Source: an uncultured Clostridia bacterium
Lineage (GTDB): Bacteria; Bacillota; Clostridia; Christensenellales; Pumilibacteraceae
DNA: 64,000 nt
Assembly (NCBI GenBank): GCA_947175195.1
Contig: CAMWLQ010000002.1
Span: forward strand, 62,001-126,000
Direction: 5' to 3'
Below the pieces are notes generated by a model. That model was not told where the DNA came from. It was given only the letters and a program-made list of their open reading frames with translations, and did not search any database. Every line of letters starts with the position of its first letter. The first letter of the stretch is position 1. Position numbers and translations under genes: made by a program. Below, in pieces: positions 62,491-64,000 of the stretch.

Positions 62491-64000
62491 GGCAATAGTA
62501 ACACCTGTGTCGCCCTCGCCGTATCTTCCATAACGGAACGATTTAATTCTTTTATGCCGTTTAAGATACGCTTGTATACCCTTGCCGAGCACACCCGTCC
62601 CCTTGCCGTGAACAATGCGTAGTACGCTTTGCGGTGCTATATCGGAAAGAATTATATCAAGCTCGGAGGTTGCCTCGTTAACGGTTTTTCCGAGTAGCAT
62701 AATCTCTTTGTTTTCGGGCTCGCGGTTTACAGTCGCAATAGATCTTTTTGGTTTTTCGGCATTATCCGAAACGAGTAATAATGACGAAATGGGCATTTCG
62801 GTTTTTACTGACCCGATAGCGACAAGTACTTTATTGCCGCGCGGAGGACTTACCAAAACGCCGGTCTTGTCCAAGCCTGTGACAAAGACGCTTTTTCCGA
62901 CAGTCAATTCGCTTGGCTCGGGCGGGCGTTCGGAAACTTTCGGCTTAACTTGCTCGTACGGTACGTTATCGTATATTTGCTTAGCTGCTTTTCGGGCCCT
63001 GAACAGTGCCGCCTCGTCAGCCGATTTTAAACAATCCTTGATTTGTTCGATTACTGCCTCGGCACGCTCTGAATACTCGTCGGCAAGCTGTTTAATCATA
63101 GCTCGTGATTTTTCGTTTATTTCCGCAAGCTTACGCTCATATTCCAGCTTTAAAGCTTGTGATTTTTCCGCGTCGGCATCGGCTTGTATTCGCAGCCTTT
63201 CGCTCTCCGATTTCTCCTTTTCGGCTTGATTTCGCAGGTTTTCAGCCTCGCGCATAATTTTGTCGAACGCTATCTTTTCAGTGCTCAACGCCGCTCTCGC
63301 GTCGTCCACGATTTCTCTTTCCAAACCCAGCCGTTCGGCAATTTCCAGTGCGTAGCTCGAGCCGGAAACACCGCTCAAAACCTTGTATGTCGGACGGAAA
63401 TTGACATTGTCGAACTGCATACACGCATTGGCTATACCGCTATTTCCAAGCGCAAATTCCTTTACCGAATTAAAATGCGTAGTAATGACTGCAGTCGAGC
63501 GCGTGCGCAATAGCTTTTTTATCACCGCTATTGCAAGTGCGGCGCCCTCATCGGGATCGGTGCCGTCGCCCACCTCATCCAGTAGCACAAGCGATTTATC
63601 GTCCATCTCGGACATAATGCGCGATAGATTAGTCACATGTGCGGAAAATGTACTAAGCGACTGCGATATACTTTGCGAGTCGCCTATATCACAATATATT
63701 TTGTCGAAAATACTTACAATGCTCCCCTCGCTTGCAAGCACAAATATACCGCATGCCGCCATTATCGAGAATAGTCCTACCGTTTTCAACGCAACGGTTT
63801 TTCCGCCCGTATTAGGTCCCGATATTAATAGCACGCGTTCGTTATCCAAAGATATATCGATAGGCACCACGTCTAGCGGATTAATAAGCGGATGCCGCGC
63901 GCTTTTAAGCAGGATTATACCGCTGTCGTTTATTTGTGGACAGTATGCGTTCGTTTGTTTGGCATACTCGGCTTTGGCAAAAATAACTCCGCATTCGATA
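62479..64000 (-). CDS. mutS2: Endonuclease MutS2 (5' end beyond the window)
   Basis: About 506 C-terminal residues are present. The reading frame is open to the right edge, and a methionine near 63870 is not the start: upstream in frame are FAKAEYAKQTNAYCP and ARHPLINP, typical of MutS2. The ATPase has Walker A GPNTGGKT, and LDEVGDGTDPDEGAALA follows. A coiled coil and the C-terminal Smr nuclease domain (VLRIVHGKGTGVLGKGIQAYL) complete it. MutS2 acts in ribosome rescue (collision splitting) and/or suppression of recombination, not mismatch repair. Confidence 0.95.
   Translation of the reverse strand, partial: IECGVIFAKAEYAKQTNAYCPQINDSGIILLKSARHPLINPLDVVPIDISLDNERVLLISGPNTGGKTVALKTVGLFSIMAACGIFVLASEGSIVSIFDKIYCDIGDSQSISQSLSTFSAHVTNLSRIMSEMDDKSLVLLDEVGDGTDPDEGAALAIAVIKKLLRTRSTAVITTHFNSVKEFALGNSGIANACMQFDNVNFRPTYKVLSGVSGSSYALEIAERLGLEREIVDDARAALSTEKIAFDKIMREAENLRNQAEKEKSESERLRIQADADAEKSQALKLEYERKLAEINEKSRAMIKQLADEYSERAEAVIEQIKDCLKSADEAALFRARKAAKQIYDNVPYEQVKPKVSERPPEPSELTVGKSVFVTGLDKTGVLVSPPRGNKVLVAIGSVKTEMPISSLLLVSDNAEKPKRSIATVNREPENKEIMLLGKTVNEATSELDIILSDIAPQSVLRIVHGKGTGVLGKGIQAYLKRHKRIKSFRYGRYGEGDTGVTIAEIK

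Overview
The window looks like the core chromosome of an uncultured, low-to-moderate GC Clostridia (Firmicutes) relative. The signs are an IspH-ribosomal protein S1 fusion, ScpA/ScpB, YajC followed by a SCIFF ribosomally made peptide and its radical SAM maturase, separate SecD and SecF, HemZ, MtaB, MutS2, an endonuclease-type MutL, and sporulation-linked families (GerW/YtfJ, probable YtxC, DUF2953). Genes are tightly packed with many ATGA/TAATG overlaps. There is no prophage, insertion sequence or CRISPR array.

Layout. 1-8674 (+): rpmI end, rplT, a SpoU methyltransferase, a small membrane protein, then yebC-lysA-M50 protease-scpA-scpB-DUF2953-gerW-dac-rsuA. 8758-13445 (+): a biotin-dependent Na+-pumping decarboxylase operon with two different carboxyltransferases. 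13442-19153 (+): surE, a flavoprotein, a chorismate mutase/CMP kinase fusion, plsC and ispH-S1. 19264-23023 (+): a zinc-ribbon protein, a compact M19 dipeptidase and purB. 23063-25256: an AT-rich pocket of five poorly characterised genes next to three tRNA genes (Val, Cys, Leu; - strand). 25789-32331 (+): ytxC-like, yajC, a TIGR04086 membrane protein, scfA-scfB, secD-secF. 32398-46758 (+): recJ, relA/spoT, an MBL hydrolase, hemZ, miaB, mutS, mutL, miaA and a YnbB-type PLP enzyme. 46827-54529 (+): enolase, HIT protein, two proteins that look like divergent Spo0A C-terminal domains, a two-component system, a membrane protein, and a NifS-type desulfurase with ThiI. 54535-60680 (-): pta-prmA-rsmE-mtaB and a class A PBP. 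60808-62459 (+): tmcAL plus an unknown gene. 62479-64000 (-): mutS2, cut by the window edge.

How the genes fit together. Several clusters are functional units: chromosome condensation (ScpAB), sodium-motive carboxylate metabolism, protein export (YajC, SecD, SecF) beside the SCIFF peptide system, mismatch repair with tRNA A37 modification (MiaB, MutS, MutL, MiaA), sulfur transfer to tRNA (desulfurase, ThiI), and acetate/acetyl-phosphate metabolism facing an acetate-dependent tRNA ligase (Pta, TmcAL).

Unusual points. These are the AroH-type chorismate mutase fused to CMP kinase; the two Spo0A-C-like genes translationally linked to a two-component system; the hybrid decarboxylase operon with a degenerate 12S subunit; a SCIFF precursor with a seventh cysteine; three genes whose -10 box sits 6-7 nt from the start codon with no ribosome binding site (candidate leaderless mRNAs); and two hairpins whose 3' arm carries the ribosome binding site of the next gene. 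Promoters are regular, with 17-bp spacers, frequent TTGATT -35 boxes and extended TGATATAAT -10 boxes. All assignments come from reading the sequence; no database search was run.
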